DNA from: an uncultured Fibrobacter sp.
GTDB taxonomy: Bacteria > Fibrobacterota > Fibrobacteria > Fibrobacterales > Fibrobacteraceae
DNA: 64,000 nt
Reading direction: 5' to 3'
Assembly: GCA_946413655.1 (NCBI GenBank)
Contig: CAMKLO010000014.1
Location: 1-64,000, forward strand
Part shown: positions 26,305 through 34,232 of the stretch, one piece after another
Position numbering within the stretch: the first letter of the stretch is position 1
How the letters are laid out: each line of letters begins with the position of its first letter
Notes under the pieces: model-generated
Database searches by the model: none
What the model was told of the DNA's origin: nothing
The model's input: only the letters and a program-made list of their open reading frames with translations
Translations under genes and position numbers: made by a program

Positions 26305-26493
26305 ATGGCAGTACCTAAAAGAAAAACCTCGACCGCCCGTCGTGACAAGCGCCGCACCCACTGGAAGATGGAAGTGCCGGCTATGGCTACCTGCGATCAT
26401 TGCGGTTCCGTGAAGCGTCCGCATCGCGTGTGCCCGGTTTGCGGCTTCTACAACGGTGTGGAAGTTGTTGACATGAAGGGTGCCGAAGCTTAA
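26305..26493 (+). CDS. rpmF: 50S ribosomal protein L32
   Basis: A 62-residue protein beginning [17 protein letters not shown], the family's invariant start. It carries a complete zinc ribbon (CDHC ... CPVC), so this is the zinc-binding form. GGAG overlaps the yceD stop and serves as its ribosome-binding site. It lies between yceD and plsX, a gene order kept in many bacteria that ties ribosome assembly to lipid synthesis. Confidence 0.98.
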   Translation: MAVPKRKTSTARRDKRRTHWKMEVPAMATCDHCGSVKRPHRVCPVCGFYNGVEVVDMKGAEA

Positions 26494-26507
26494 TCTAGGA
26501 GGAATCC

Positions 26508-27491
26508 GTGATCAAAGTTGCACTGGATGCCATGGGTGGCGATTACGCCCCGAGTGTTTGTATTGAAGGCGCTGTTAGCGCAGTCAAGAAAAACCCCAAT
26601 ATTCATGTGGTGCTCTGCGGACCGGAGGCCGAGGTCAAGGCTTCTCTTGAGAAGCTTGGCTATGCTGGCAACCAGATTTCCGTAGTCGATGCTCCGGACC
26701 TCGTGGCGATGGATGAACATCCTGTCATGGTGGTCAAGAAGAAGCAGCATTCTGGCTTGGTGACTTGTGTTGCCTTGCAGAAGAAAGGTCTTGTGGATGC
26801 TTCCGTCAGTGCCGGTAACTCCGGTGCCATGATGGCTAGCTGCCTCATGATTCTCGGTAAGACGTGTGACGAGTTCTCCCGTCCGCCTATCGGGGTTGCG
26901 CTTCCGACAAAGGATCGCCGCATTGTGTTGGTCGATGGCGGTGCAAACGTTGATGAACGCGCTTCTACTCTCGTTGACTTTGCCATTGCAGGTTCTGCTT
27001 TCGCCGAGGCTTTCCTCGGAATTGAAAATCCGAAGGTCGGCCTTTTGAACATGGGCGAAGAAGAACACAAGGGCCCGGCAGTTCTTCAGGAAACATACCA
27101 GCTCCTCAAGTCTGCTCCGGTCAACTTCATCGGTAACATCGAAGGCCGCGACCTTATCGCTGGCAAGGCCGATGTTGTTGCAAGTTCCGGCTATACGGGT
27201 AACGTTGTTCTCAAACTCCTGGAGGGTTTCTTCGAAATGCACCAGGAAATGTTTGGCACAATCGATTCTCCGGCTGGCAAGCGCTTTGCCGAAATGTGGG
27301 ACTACCGCGCTACGGGTGGCGCCTTGTTGCTTGGCCTCAATGGCATTGGCATCATCGCGCATGGCCGTTCCGATGCTATCGCAATCGAAAAGGCTGTCGA
27401 AGCTGCCGCCAAGTACGCCGAAGCCGACGTTGCAAACAAGGTCAACGCGCGCCTCGCAGCAATCAAGTCCGAGGAAGCTCCTAAAGCATAG
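26508..27491 (+). CDS. plsX: Phosphate acyltransferase PlsX
   Basis: A 327-residue enzyme that makes acyl-phosphate from acyl-ACP for phosphatidic acid synthesis. Family markers are the start VALDAMGGDYAP, SAGNSGAMMA, LVDGGANVDE and ADVVASSGYTGNVVLK. The start is GTG with AGGAGG seven bases upstream, so it is well supported. It is third in yceD-rpmF-plsX and is followed by a strong terminator. fabH and fabD, which commonly come next, are not in the window. Confidence 0.97.
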   Translation: MIKVALDAMGGDYAPSVCIEGAVSAVKKNPNIHVVLCGPEAEVKASLEKLGYAGNQISVVDAPDLVAMDEHPVMVVKKKQHSGLVTCVALQKKGLVDASVSAGNSGAMMASCLMILGKTCDEFSRPPIGVALPTKDRRIVLVDGGANVDERASTLVDFAIAGSAFAEAFLGIENPKVGLLNMGEEEHKGPAVLQETYQLLKSAPVNFIGNIEGRDLIAGKADVVASSGYTGNVVLKLLEGFFEMHQEMFGTIDSPAGKRFAEMWDYRATGGALLLGLNGIGIIAHGRSDAIAIEKAVEAAAKYAEADVANKVNARLAAIKSEEAPKA

Positions 27492-27523
27492 CTTTTGTCT
27501 GCAAAGACTTTAGTTGCAATTAG

Positions 27524-27561
27524 ACGGATCTAGTGAATGCTAGGTCCGTTTTTTTTTTTTT
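27524..27561 (+). terminator. Rho-independent terminator after plsX
   Basis: Stem ACGGATCTAG / CTAGGTCCGT with loop tgaatg and a run of 13 T. It ends the yceD-rpmF-plsX transcript. Confidence 0.92.
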
Positions 27562-27793
27562 AGACGAGAGAACGGCGCTGCGCGCCTACAGACGAGAGAC
27601 GAAAGATGCGTCATCCTGAGGGGCTCGCCCCGAAGGATCCAGTAAAGGTATGGGCTATGGGCTCGGCTAAGGTTGGAGAACCCGTCGAACCACGGCTGCT
27701 TTGGGGTAAGGAGTCGGCACCATGTGCCTTTGGGAAATGGGCGCGAATCAGAATTATTTAAATTATTCAATAAACTTTTTGGAGATTTAAAGT
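27562..27793. repeat. Intergenic repeat cluster after plsX
   Basis: GACGAGAGACGAAAG at about 27588-27602 is the reverse complement of the tract found inside the N-acetyltransferase-like gene. It is followed by GTCATCCTGAG-GGGCTCGCCCC-GAAGGATCCAG (27610-27642) and a CTAAGGTTGGAGAACCCGTCG block, which resembles one at about 23384. No gene is seen. Confidence 0.6.
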
Positions 27794-28411
27794 ATGCGAA
27801 AAAAATGTTCCCTACTGGCGGTCTTGATTGTATCTTGCATACTTGGATGTTATGAGGATGATGGTATATGCTACGATTCGAAACGATTCGTTAGCTTGAG
27901 CATCGTTTCTACCTCCAGCATCGACAGCGTCCAGTTTTTTTTGAACAACCAACGTATTTGTGTTGGAAATACTGGTATTGATCAAAAAATGGTCATGTGT
28001 AAAGAAAAGAGTCGAGAAACTTCTGATGCCATGAGGCTGATGCTTTTGTCGGAAGTGAACCTAAATAATTGCGACCGTTCGGAAGAATATCCTATATGGA
28101 CAGGATTTGATTGTCTTGTCAATGGGGCTTTCGATACGGTTAAAGTAGATTCTAGCAAGTTAAGTGTGAATGTTTTTTCCAATGGTCGTAAAACCATTAT
28201 TGAAACAGGCTTTGTCGTTTTGGGAGGATTGCAAGTCAATGTTATTCCCGAACAAGATACCACCCTGTGGTTCGGCTATAAGGAGAATCCGGCGATTCCG
28301 CAGCATGAGGCGTTTGAAAGTCCGGCGAAATCAAATCGTAATGGATGTTTCGAAGGCTATTGCGTCGCTACGTTCCCGATTGCACGGAAAGAAGTCTGTT
28401 ACGATAAATAA
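27794..28411 (+). CDS. Lipoprotein of unknown function
   Basis: A 205-residue protein with a lipoprotein signal: MRKKCSLLAVLIVSCILGC, lipobox ILGC, Cys19 lipidated. Position +2 after the Cys is Glu, so outer-membrane sorting is likely. The mature part is rich in Cys (eight beyond the lipid Cys) and predicted beta structure, with no domain I recognise. The DNA is more AT-rich than plsX and fabG, between which it sits, and repeats flank it, suggesting late insertion into the fatty acid cluster. GGAG precedes the start by nine bases. Confidence 0.6.
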   Translation: MRKKCSLLAVLIVSCILGCYEDDGICYDSKRFVSLSIVSTSSIDSVQFFLNNQRICVGNTGIDQKMVMCKEKSRETSDAMRLMLLSEVNLNNCDRSEEYPIWTGFDCLVNGAFDTVKVDSSKLSVNVFSNGRKTIIETGFVVLGGLQVNVIPEQDTTLWFGYKENPAIPQHEAFESPAKSNRNGCFEGYCVATFPIARKEVCYDK

Positions 28412-28438
28412 CTTAAAATTTTAAGGAATAATTCTAAT

Positions 28439-28489
28439 ATGAAAAAAAACACTTCTAACCACTTCCTGCTAATTTATTATCTTGAGTAA
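28439..28489 (+). CDS. Possible 16-residue leader-type ORF
   Basis: ATG at 28439 follows AAGGAA at a good distance and opens a 16-codon frame (MKKNTSNHFLLIYYLE) ending in TAA, upstream of fabG. It could be a leader peptide or chance. Hairpin-forming DNA (GGCACC-ggt-GGTGC near 28518) follows before fabG. Confidence 0.15.
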   Translation: MKKNTSNHFLLIYYLE

Positions 28490-28661
28490 CAAATAAAACA
28501 AATTTTGAAAGAACCGTCTGGCACCGGTGGTGCGACGGCCGTTTGAAGTTTAAACTTGAACATTTGTTTAAGAACCGGAAGGTTGCGCTTTGGTCGCTTT
28601 TTCGGTTTCTTGGACGATAACGTATATAAATGACAGTTAATGTCATACAGGAGGTTTTTTA

Positions 28662-29390
28662 ATGCCTACGAAGTCTATTGTGACTGGTGCATCTCGCGGT
28701 ATCGGTCTTGCTATTGCAAGAGAACTTGCATCTCGCGGTTCCGATGTCGTGCTCATTTCCCGTGGTGGCTGCCCGGAACAGGCCGAAGCCATCGCCAAGG
28801 AATTCGGCGTCAAGACGTTCACGTTCGCCTGCGACGTGAGCAATTCCGAATCCGTGAAGGACGCTTTCAAACAGGCTATCGACGCACTGGGTGGGGTAGA
28901 TTGCCTCGTGAACAACGCTGGCATCACCCGTGACGGCCTCGTACTTCGCATGAAGGACGAAGATTTCGACAACGTTATCGCAACGGACCTCCGCTCGACG
29001 TTCCTCTGCACCAGAGCCGTCCTCAGGACCATGATGGGCGCCCGCAAAGGTAGCATCGTGAACATCGCAAGCTTGAACGGTATCAGGACTCAGGCCGGCC
29101 AGGCCAACTATGCCGCTGCCAAGGCTGGCGTTATCGGCATGACCAAGTCCAATTCCATGGAATTCGGCTCTCGCGGCATTACAGTGAACGCAGTCGCCCC
29201 GGGATTCATCGATACGGACATGACCGCCGCCATGAGCGAAGAAACCCGCACCAAGTATGCCGCCCAGATTCCGCTTGGCCGTCTCGGTAAGCCGGAAGAT
29301 GTGGCCAAGGCAGTCGCATTTTTGGCCTCCGACGATGCCAAATACATTACCGGACAGGTAATTGGTGTCGATGGGGGCTTGAACGCTTAA
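28662..29390 (+). CDS. fabG: 3-oxoacyl-ACP reductase
   Basis: A 242-residue short-chain dehydrogenase. TGASRGIG binds NADPH, NNAG is at about 86-89, Ser of the NIASLNG region and Y-x3-K (NYAAAKAG) complete the catalytic set, and the end is GQVIGVDGG. It reduces 3-ketoacyl-ACP in each elongation cycle. AGGAGG lies seven bases before the ATG. acpP follows 47 bases later, supporting a role in fatty acid synthesis rather than another SDR reaction. Confidence 0.95.
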   Translation: MPTKSIVTGASRGIGLAIARELASRGSDVVLISRGGCPEQAEAIAKEFGVKTFTFACDVSNSESVKDAFKQAIDALGGVDCLVNNAGITRDGLVLRMKDEDFDNVIATDLRSTFLCTRAVLRTMMGARKGSIVNIASLNGIRTQAGQANYAAAKAGVIGMTKSNSMEFGSRGITVNAVAPGFIDTDMTAAMSEETRTKYAAQIPLGRLGKPEDVAKAVAFLASDDAKYITGQVIGVDGGLNA

Positions 29391-29437
29391 CAACATTTTA
29401 TTAAATTTGGACAAAACTTTTTCCCATGGAGAAAAAA

Positions 29438-29677
29438 ATGAACGAAGAAATTTTCAAGAAGGTCACGGACGTGATCGTTGCTAAGTTGGAAGTCAAGGCT
29501 GAAGATGTCAAGCCCGAATCTGAATTCGGTAATGACCTCGGTGCCGACTCTCTGGACCGTGTTGAACTCGTGATGGCTCTCGAAGACGAATTCGATGTCG
29601 AAATCCTCGATTCCGACGCTGAAAAGTTCCAGAAGGTTTCTGACGTTGTCGCTTTCCTCGAAGCACACAAGAAGTAA
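29438..29677 (+). CDS. acpP: Acyl carrier protein
   Basis: A 79-residue acidic four-helix protein. GADSLDRVEL carries Ser38, the 4'-phosphopantetheine site. An ATG at 29426 lies four codons upstream in frame, but GGAG at 29428-29431 is correctly spaced for 29438 and overlaps the earlier codon, so MNEEIFKKV is the start. It carries the growing acyl chain for FabG and supplies PlsX with acyl-ACP. Confidence 0.97.
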   Translation: MNEEIFKKVTDVIVAKLEVKAEDVKPESEFGNDLGADSLDRVELVMALEDEFDVEILDSDAEKFQKVSDVVAFLEAHKK

Positions 29678-29726
29678 TCTAGTTTTGCTTTAGCCCGCAA
29701 CAGTTGGGCAAAGATTGAACTTTGGG

Positions 29727-29755
29727 TCCCCGGTATCGCCGGGGATTCTTTTTTT
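29727..29755 (+). terminator. Rho-independent terminator after acpP
   Basis: Stem TCCCCGG / CCGGGGA around tatcg, then TTCTTTTTTT. It ends the fabG-acpP transcript. Confidence 0.9.
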
Positions 29756-30151
29756 ATCGTCATCCTGAATTTTTTACCGTCATCCTGAGCGAAGCGAAGA
29801 CAACTCAGAAGGCGAGTGTTGCGACCATGCTTGCATGGGCATAACCGAGCCTAAGAGGTTGGGGCTTGCCCCCATCTATTATTTCTTGAACATACTTTGT
29901 CATGCCGGACTCCGTTCTCTTTGACCACTTAGAACTTTAGTTCTTATGTGGTCATGATCCGCGAATGGGGACGGCATCGCCTTCTCGTTTATGAAAAGGA
30001 GGTGCTCGTTCTATGACGGATGATTACTGGCTGTAGGCAAAAGACCTCTGACCACAGAGCAAAATCAGATTATCTAGTAACTCAGAACTAGTAACTAGGA
30101 ACTAGATTTTTAAATTTGAAAACGCGATAAAAAACATAAAAGGAGATTCTG
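29756..30151. repeat. Intergenic repeat cluster between acpP and rnc
   Basis: Two GTCATCCTGA repeats (29759, 29779), element B (29811-29873), a nested palindrome (29902-29995) in which GTCATGCCGG pairs with GGACGGCATC around GACCAC...GTGGTC, and a CTAGTAACT tract (30074-30106). No gene is seen. The rnc ribosome-binding site AAAGGAG is at the right end. Confidence 0.65.
29811..29873 (-). repeat. Two-hairpin palindromic element, copy B
   Basis: Read on the minus strand: hairpin GGGGGCAAGCCCC, spacer, GGCTCGGTTATGC, hairpin CCATGC-aa-GCATGG, TCGCAACACTCGCC. Confidence 0.85.
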
Positions 30152-30964
30152 TTGGAAGAACAAAACCTGCTCCACAAAATCCTAAAACTCTGGTTTCGCC
30201 AGAAGTCCGGTGACGGGCTTGAGGCTAAGCTTGGGTATAGGTTCCGCGATCCTGAACTGCTGGCTCATGCGCTTGTCCACCGCTCGTTCATCGTCGGCAA
30301 GGACGTGCCTTACGCGAATAATAACGAACGCCTGGAATTCCTGGGCGATTCCGTCCTCAACATGCTGACGACCGAGTTCCTTTACAAGACCTACCCTGAG
30401 GACTCGGAAGGTGAACTTTCCAAGCGTAAGAGCGCTATCGTATCGGGGCACGCCTGTGCACAGTCGTCCAAGGAATGGAATCTCAGCGAGTTCGTGAAAA
30501 TCGGGAAGTCCGAGGCCAAGATGGGCGGTCGTGGCAAGGAAAGCATATTGGCAGACGCCTATGAGGCCGTGCTTGGGGCGGTCTATCTCGATGGCGGCCT
30601 GGACGAAGTCCGTGCGATTTTGAACAAGTTCCATTTCCCGCGTGTGAGCGAAATCATCAATGCGGTCGATTTTGCGAACTACAAAAGCGAACTTCTGGAG
30701 TTCTGCCAAGGCAAGTTGCATTGCTCCCCGGAATATGTGGTTGTTGACGAATCGGGTCCGGAACACCAGAAACAGTTCACTATCGAGGTCATTGTAAACG
30801 GCAAGGCATATACTCGCGGTATTGGCCCGAACAAAAAGAAGGCCGAACAGGAAGCTTCGCGTACGACACTTGAAATGCTCAAGACCGAAGTCGCCGAAGC
30901 CGAACGCAAAAAAGCCGAAACCCCGAAAATCAAACAACCCGCCCACCACGTTGGATTGCCGTGA
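30152..30964 (+). CDS. rnc: Ribonuclease III
   Basis: A 270-residue double-strand-specific endoribonuclease. The catalytic signature NERLEFLGDSVL is near residue 58 and the second acidic pair is in DAYEAVLGAVYLDGG. The dsRNA-binding domain is at about 178-250, ending GPNKKKAEQEASRTTL. A Lys/Glu-rich tail follows. The start is TTG with AAAGGAGA upstream. RNase III processes rRNA precursors and structured RNAs. Transcripts of the palindromic elements would be possible substrates, which is inference. rnc commonly follows the fab genes; fabF is missing here. Confidence 0.96.
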   Translation: MEEQNLLHKILKLWFRQKSGDGLEAKLGYRFRDPELLAHALVHRSFIVGKDVPYANNNERLEFLGDSVLNMLTTEFLYKTYPEDSEGELSKRKSAIVSGHACAQSSKEWNLSEFVKIGKSEAKMGGRGKESILADAYEAVLGAVYLDGGLDEVRAILNKFHFPRVSEIINAVDFANYKSELLEFCQGKLHCSPEYVVVDESGPEHQKQFTIEVIVNGKAYTRGIGPNKKKAEQEASRTTLEMLKTEVAEAERKKAETPKIKQPAHHVGLP

Positions 30965-30969
30965 TTTTA

Positions 30970-30999
30970 GTAGACGGTAGGAAGTAGACAGTAGGAAGT
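30970..30999. repeat. TTCCTACCGCC microrepeat, reversed
   Basis: GTAGACGGTAGGAAGTAGAC-type tract, the reverse complement of those at 18630 and 25699. Confidence 0.5.
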
Positions 31000-31044
31000 G
31001 GTTCGTATGTAGAGCCTGCGTTGTCACCCCGGCTAGAGCCTATG

Positions 31045-31075
31045 TTGTCATGCCCGCCTCCGAGCGGGCATCTCC
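31045..31075. repeat. TGTCATGCCCGC hairpin repeat
   Basis: GTCATGCCCGC-ctccga-GCGGGCATCTCC. The same element occurs at 63819-63847, with relatives at 55300-55329, 63393-63420 and 63445-63474. Confidence 0.75.
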
Positions 31076-31096
31076 TTTTTATCTATTTTGTCCCAT

Positions 31097-32926
31097 ATGA
31101 AAACATTTTCCCTCCGTACTTTACTTGCCCTGCCGATGGCGGCGGCTCTCGCATTTGCTCTTGTTGCCTGCAATGAATCTGGCGATTCCAAATCCGGCCA
31201 ATCCACGAAAGCTTCGAAAAAAGGTGCACCCGTTTCCGAAGCGGATTGCCCGATTCTCCCGCTTGATTCTACAGCAACCGGCGAGTTCGACCCGATTGCC
31301 TCGAAGGAAGCCCGCGCCTGCGGCTCCATCACGCTTTGGGGCTCCGCCATGCCCAAGTCCTTCAACATGTGGGAAGACTACAACAGCTTTTCTGCCGAAC
31401 TCATGAGCATGATGTTTGAACCGCTCGTGAGCCTGCACAGTACCGAAGACCGCGAAGTCGGCATTCTCGCAGACAAGTGGGAAGTCTCCGAAGACGGCAA
31501 GACGTTTACGTTCCATGTGGATTCGCGTGCCAAATGGAGCGACGGCAAGCCGGTTACCGCCGAAGACGTACAGTTCTATTACGATGTCATCATGGACGAG
31601 AAAAACCTCACGCCGATTTTCAAGGTGGGGCTCAGCCGCTTTGAGCGCCCAGAAGTCGTCGATAGCTTGACCGTCCGCATGAAGGCAAAGGAACCGCACT
31701 GGGGCAATTTCTGGGAAGCGGCCGGCATGCTCGCGTTCCCGAAACACGTGTGGGGAGGCAAGGATTTCAACAAAATCCGTTACGAATTCCCGGTGGTCTC
31801 TGGTCCGTACATCATCAAGACGTTCCGCGAAGACCGCTTTGTGGAACTCCAGCGCCGCAGCGACTGGTGGGGCTTCAAAAAGAACTGGAACCACGGCAAG
31901 TACAACTTCCAGAAAATCCGCTACCGCTTCATGAACGACCAGACGAAGGCGCTCGAGGCCTTCAAGAAGCAGGATTTCAACGCCTACGCCATTTACACGA
32001 GCAGTATCTGGATGAAGCAGACAGACTTTGATGCCATCAAGAAGGGGTGGGCCATCAAACAGCGCATCTTCAACAAGGAACCGATTGGTTTCCAGGGCTT
32101 GGCCATCAACCTCCGCAAGCCGCAATTCCAGGACGTCCGCGTTCGCCGCGCTCTCTCGTACCTCCTCAACCGCGAAGCGATGAACGAAAAGTACATGTTC
32201 GGCCAGTATTTCCTCCTCAACAGCTACTATCCGGACTTGTGGGCGAACAACCAAAACCCGACGGCGCCTGTCTATAGCTACAATCCCGAAAAGGCTCGTG
32301 CGCTCTTTGCCGAAGCGGGCTACAAGGTCAATGCTCAAGGCGTTCTTGAAAAGGATGGCAAGCCGTTTGCGATAAACTTCATCACGAGCCAGGAAGACTT
32401 GCGTCACCTCACGCTGTTCCAAGAGGACTTGAAGAAGGTGGGCGTTGTGGCGACTATCGAACAAATGAGCCAGAGCACGCTCCGCAAGCGCTTGGACGAT
32501 GCGGACTTCGACCTTTACTGGGTGAACTGGGGCGCGGGCCGCCTCCGCGATCCGGAAGCAAGCTGGATTTCCAAGACGGCAATGGAAAAAGGTACGAACA
32601 ACCTTGCCGGCGTTCAGGACAAAGTCGTCGATAGCCTCATCAACTTGCAAAAGACCGAATTTGACCTTGCCAAGCGCAACGAAATCTTGAAAGCGCTGGA
32701 CAACCGCCTCGCCGAAATCGTCCCGTACGTGCTCATGTGGCAATGCGACCACCACCGCATCCTATACTGGAACCGTTACGGCACACCCGAAAAGGTGCTC
32801 GACCAGTTCAACCGCGAAGACGCCATCCCCGTCTATTGGTGGGTGGACCCGGTCAAGTCCGCCGCACTCGACAAGGCGATGAAATCTGGCGAAAGCCTGC
32901 CCGTGCCCGAGTACGATATTCGATAG
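31097..32926 (+). CDS. ABC transporter substrate-binding lipoprotein, family 5
   Basis: A 609-residue lipoprotein started at MKTFSLRTLL. The lipobox is LVAC with Cys near residue 23. The SBP_bac_5 signature region (MFEPLVSLHSTEDREVGILADKWEVSEDGKTFTFH, given here only as landmarks) starts near residue 110, and AKWSDGKPVTAEDVQF is near 150. Members bind oligopeptides, nickel or sugars for ABC importers. No permease or ATPase gene is beside it, so the partner transporter must be elsewhere. No good ribosome-binding site is seen. Confidence 0.9.
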   Translation: MKTFSLRTLLALPMAAALAFALVACNESGDSKSGQSTKASKKGAPVSEADCPILPLDSTATGEFDPIASKEARACGSITLWGSAMPKSFNMWEDYNSFSAELMSMMFEPLVSLHSTEDREVGILADKWEVSEDGKTFTFHVDSRAKWSDGKPVTAEDVQFYYDVIMDEKNLTPIFKVGLSRFERPEVVDSLTVRMKAKEPHWGNFWEAAGMLAFPKHVWGGKDFNKIRYEFPVVSGPYIIKTFREDRFVELQRRSDWWGFKKNWNHGKYNFQKIRYRFMNDQTKALEAFKKQDFNAYAIYTSSIWMKQTDFDAIKKGWAIKQRIFNKEPIGFQGLAINLRKPQFQDVRVRRALSYLLNREAMNEKYMFGQYFLLNSYYPDLWANNQNPTAPVYSYNPEKARALFAEAGYKVNAQGVLEKDGKPFAINFITSQEDLRHLTLFQEDLKKVGVVATIEQMSQSTLRKRLDDADFDLYWVNWGAGRLRDPEASWISKTAMEKGTNNLAGVQDKVVDSLINLQKTEFDLAKRNEILKALDNRLAEIVPYVLMWQCDHHRILYWNRYGTPEKVLDQFNREDAIPVYWWVDPVKSAALDKAMKSGESLPVPEYDIR

Positions 32927-33158
32927 AAGAGAGCACGCACAACGTCATCCTGAACAATGTGATGCATCCAGAACATCTCTGGATTCTTCGAGTCCCATGG
33001 ACTCTCAGAATGACGGTCATTCCTTATTGTCACCCCGGTTTTATATACCGGGGCCAGTTTACACGGTTCTATCCACTTACACAGTACCAATCACATTGTC
33101 ACCCCGGTTTTATATACCGGGGCCAGTTTACACAGTCCCCTTCGCTTACACAAAAAAA
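32927..33158. repeat. Tandem CACCCCGG hairpin repeats
   Basis: A GTCATCCTGAA-type repeat (about 32943-33015) is followed by two copies of TGTCACCCCGGTTTTATATA closing with CCGGGGCCAG at 33029-33060 and 33097-33128, each with a trailing TTTACAC word. No gene. Confidence 0.7.
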
Positions 33159-33178
33159 ATCCCGGAACAAGTCCGGGA
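33152..33178 (-). terminator. Rho-independent terminator for outer-membrane protein gene
   Basis: Read on the minus strand, TCCCGGA-cttgt-TCCGGGA followed by eight T. It lies 39 bases beyond the stop of the gene at 33217. Confidence 0.85.
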
Positions 33179-33216
33179 CGTTCTAATAACTTCACTGGCG
33201 TTCTTTCGTCTAAGAA

Positions 33217-34047
33217 CTAGAACTTGAATTCCACATCCAGCGTAAAGCCAACGGCATCCCCTTCCATGTTAATCGTGAACGGATCCTTGCTTTTCCTCTT
33301 TATGTCTTCGCTACGAGCGATAATCTTTCCTTTAATCAAAATCTGGTTAGTTACGGCGAATTCGGCACCGACCCAGAACTTCCACTGGTTGGACCAGTCG
33401 TCATGCAGGCTGACATCCTTGTTTCCGTTGTCGTATTCTGACCTGAAAAGGCGAAGCCAGAGCTGACCACCAATCAAAAGCGTTACCGGAGCGGAGGGAA
33501 GGGTATAGTCAAGTTCACCGCCAATACGGAGTTCGAGACCTCTCTCTTGCTTGTGATGCTCGAAACCCCAGAAAACACCGGCTTCAGTACCGAATGCGGC
33601 GCCTTTAATGCTTGCGATATCGTTATGGATTTGTGCACCGAAATAGAGGAATATTTCGTGGTGGCTAGGAGGCGTTGTTCCGAGTCCGTCGTATTTTTCG
33701 CGGCCAATGGGCAAGTTGAAATCGAGGAAGAGGTTGACCATCGGGGTCATGGCAAAGCGACCGCCAATCATCAAGTCACGGATGCCGTTACCGCCTTCTT
33801 CGCATGCGTCACAATCGGTTTCGCTCCAGAACTGGTAGCCGAAACTCTGCAAAGATAGTTCGAACTTGGGAGAAATGTTGAAGCGGGCGCCGACCTTCAG
33901 ACCCATTTGGGACCAGTCATCGTCCTTGTCGTAGTATAGTCCGGCCTTGATAGAACCCTGGTTGTTTTGAAGTAGGCCGAAGTAATCCCATGTTGCGAAG
34001 CTGGATGTGACAAGCGCTGCCGCGAGAAGAAGAACCTTTTTTATCAT
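33217..34047 (-). CDS. Predicted outer-membrane beta-barrel protein
   Basis: A 276-residue protein with signal peptide MIKKVLLLAAALVTSSFA. The mature part alternates polar and hydrophobic residues in strands and ends in an aromatic residue (TLDVEFKF), the usual C-terminal signature for barrel insertion. Strand ends such as GLKVGARFNISPKFELSLQS and AEFAVTNQILIKGKI fit a 10-12 strand barrel. One loop carries a CDAC pair. AGGAG precedes the ATG. It is divergent from the InlB-repeat protein. Transport or structural role is not known. Confidence 0.65.
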   Translation of the reverse strand: MIKKVLLLAAALVTSSFATWDYFGLLQNNQGSIKAGLYYDKDDDWSQMGLKVGARFNISPKFELSLQSFGYQFWSETDCDACEEGGNGIRDLMIGGRFAMTPMVNLFLDFNLPIGREKYDGLGTTPPSHHEIFLYFGAQIHNDIASIKGAAFGTEAGVFWGFEHHKQERGLELRIGGELDYTLPSAPVTLLIGGQLWLRLFRSEYDNGNKDVSLHDDWSNQWKFWVGAEFAVTNQILIKGKIIARSEDIKRKSKDPFTINMEGDAVGFTLDVEFKF

Positions 34048-34232
34048 CGTAACTCCTATAAATCACCAAAATGGCTAACTCCAATTTAGTAATAGAATGG
34101 ATGGTCTGCAAATCTTTTTCCCGAAAGGCGCGCTTATATCGTGTTTATAGTCACAAATACTATTTTTTTCTTGCATTCACGGTTGCGAAATTTTGCATAA
34201 AAATTATTTTTATACCGGAAAAGAGGTGGTTT

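Noticed and set aside
31121..32755. 544-codon open frame on the minus strand
   Set aside because: Antisense to the substrate-binding lipoprotein gene, which has a lipobox and family signature. The frame is an effect of codon bias.
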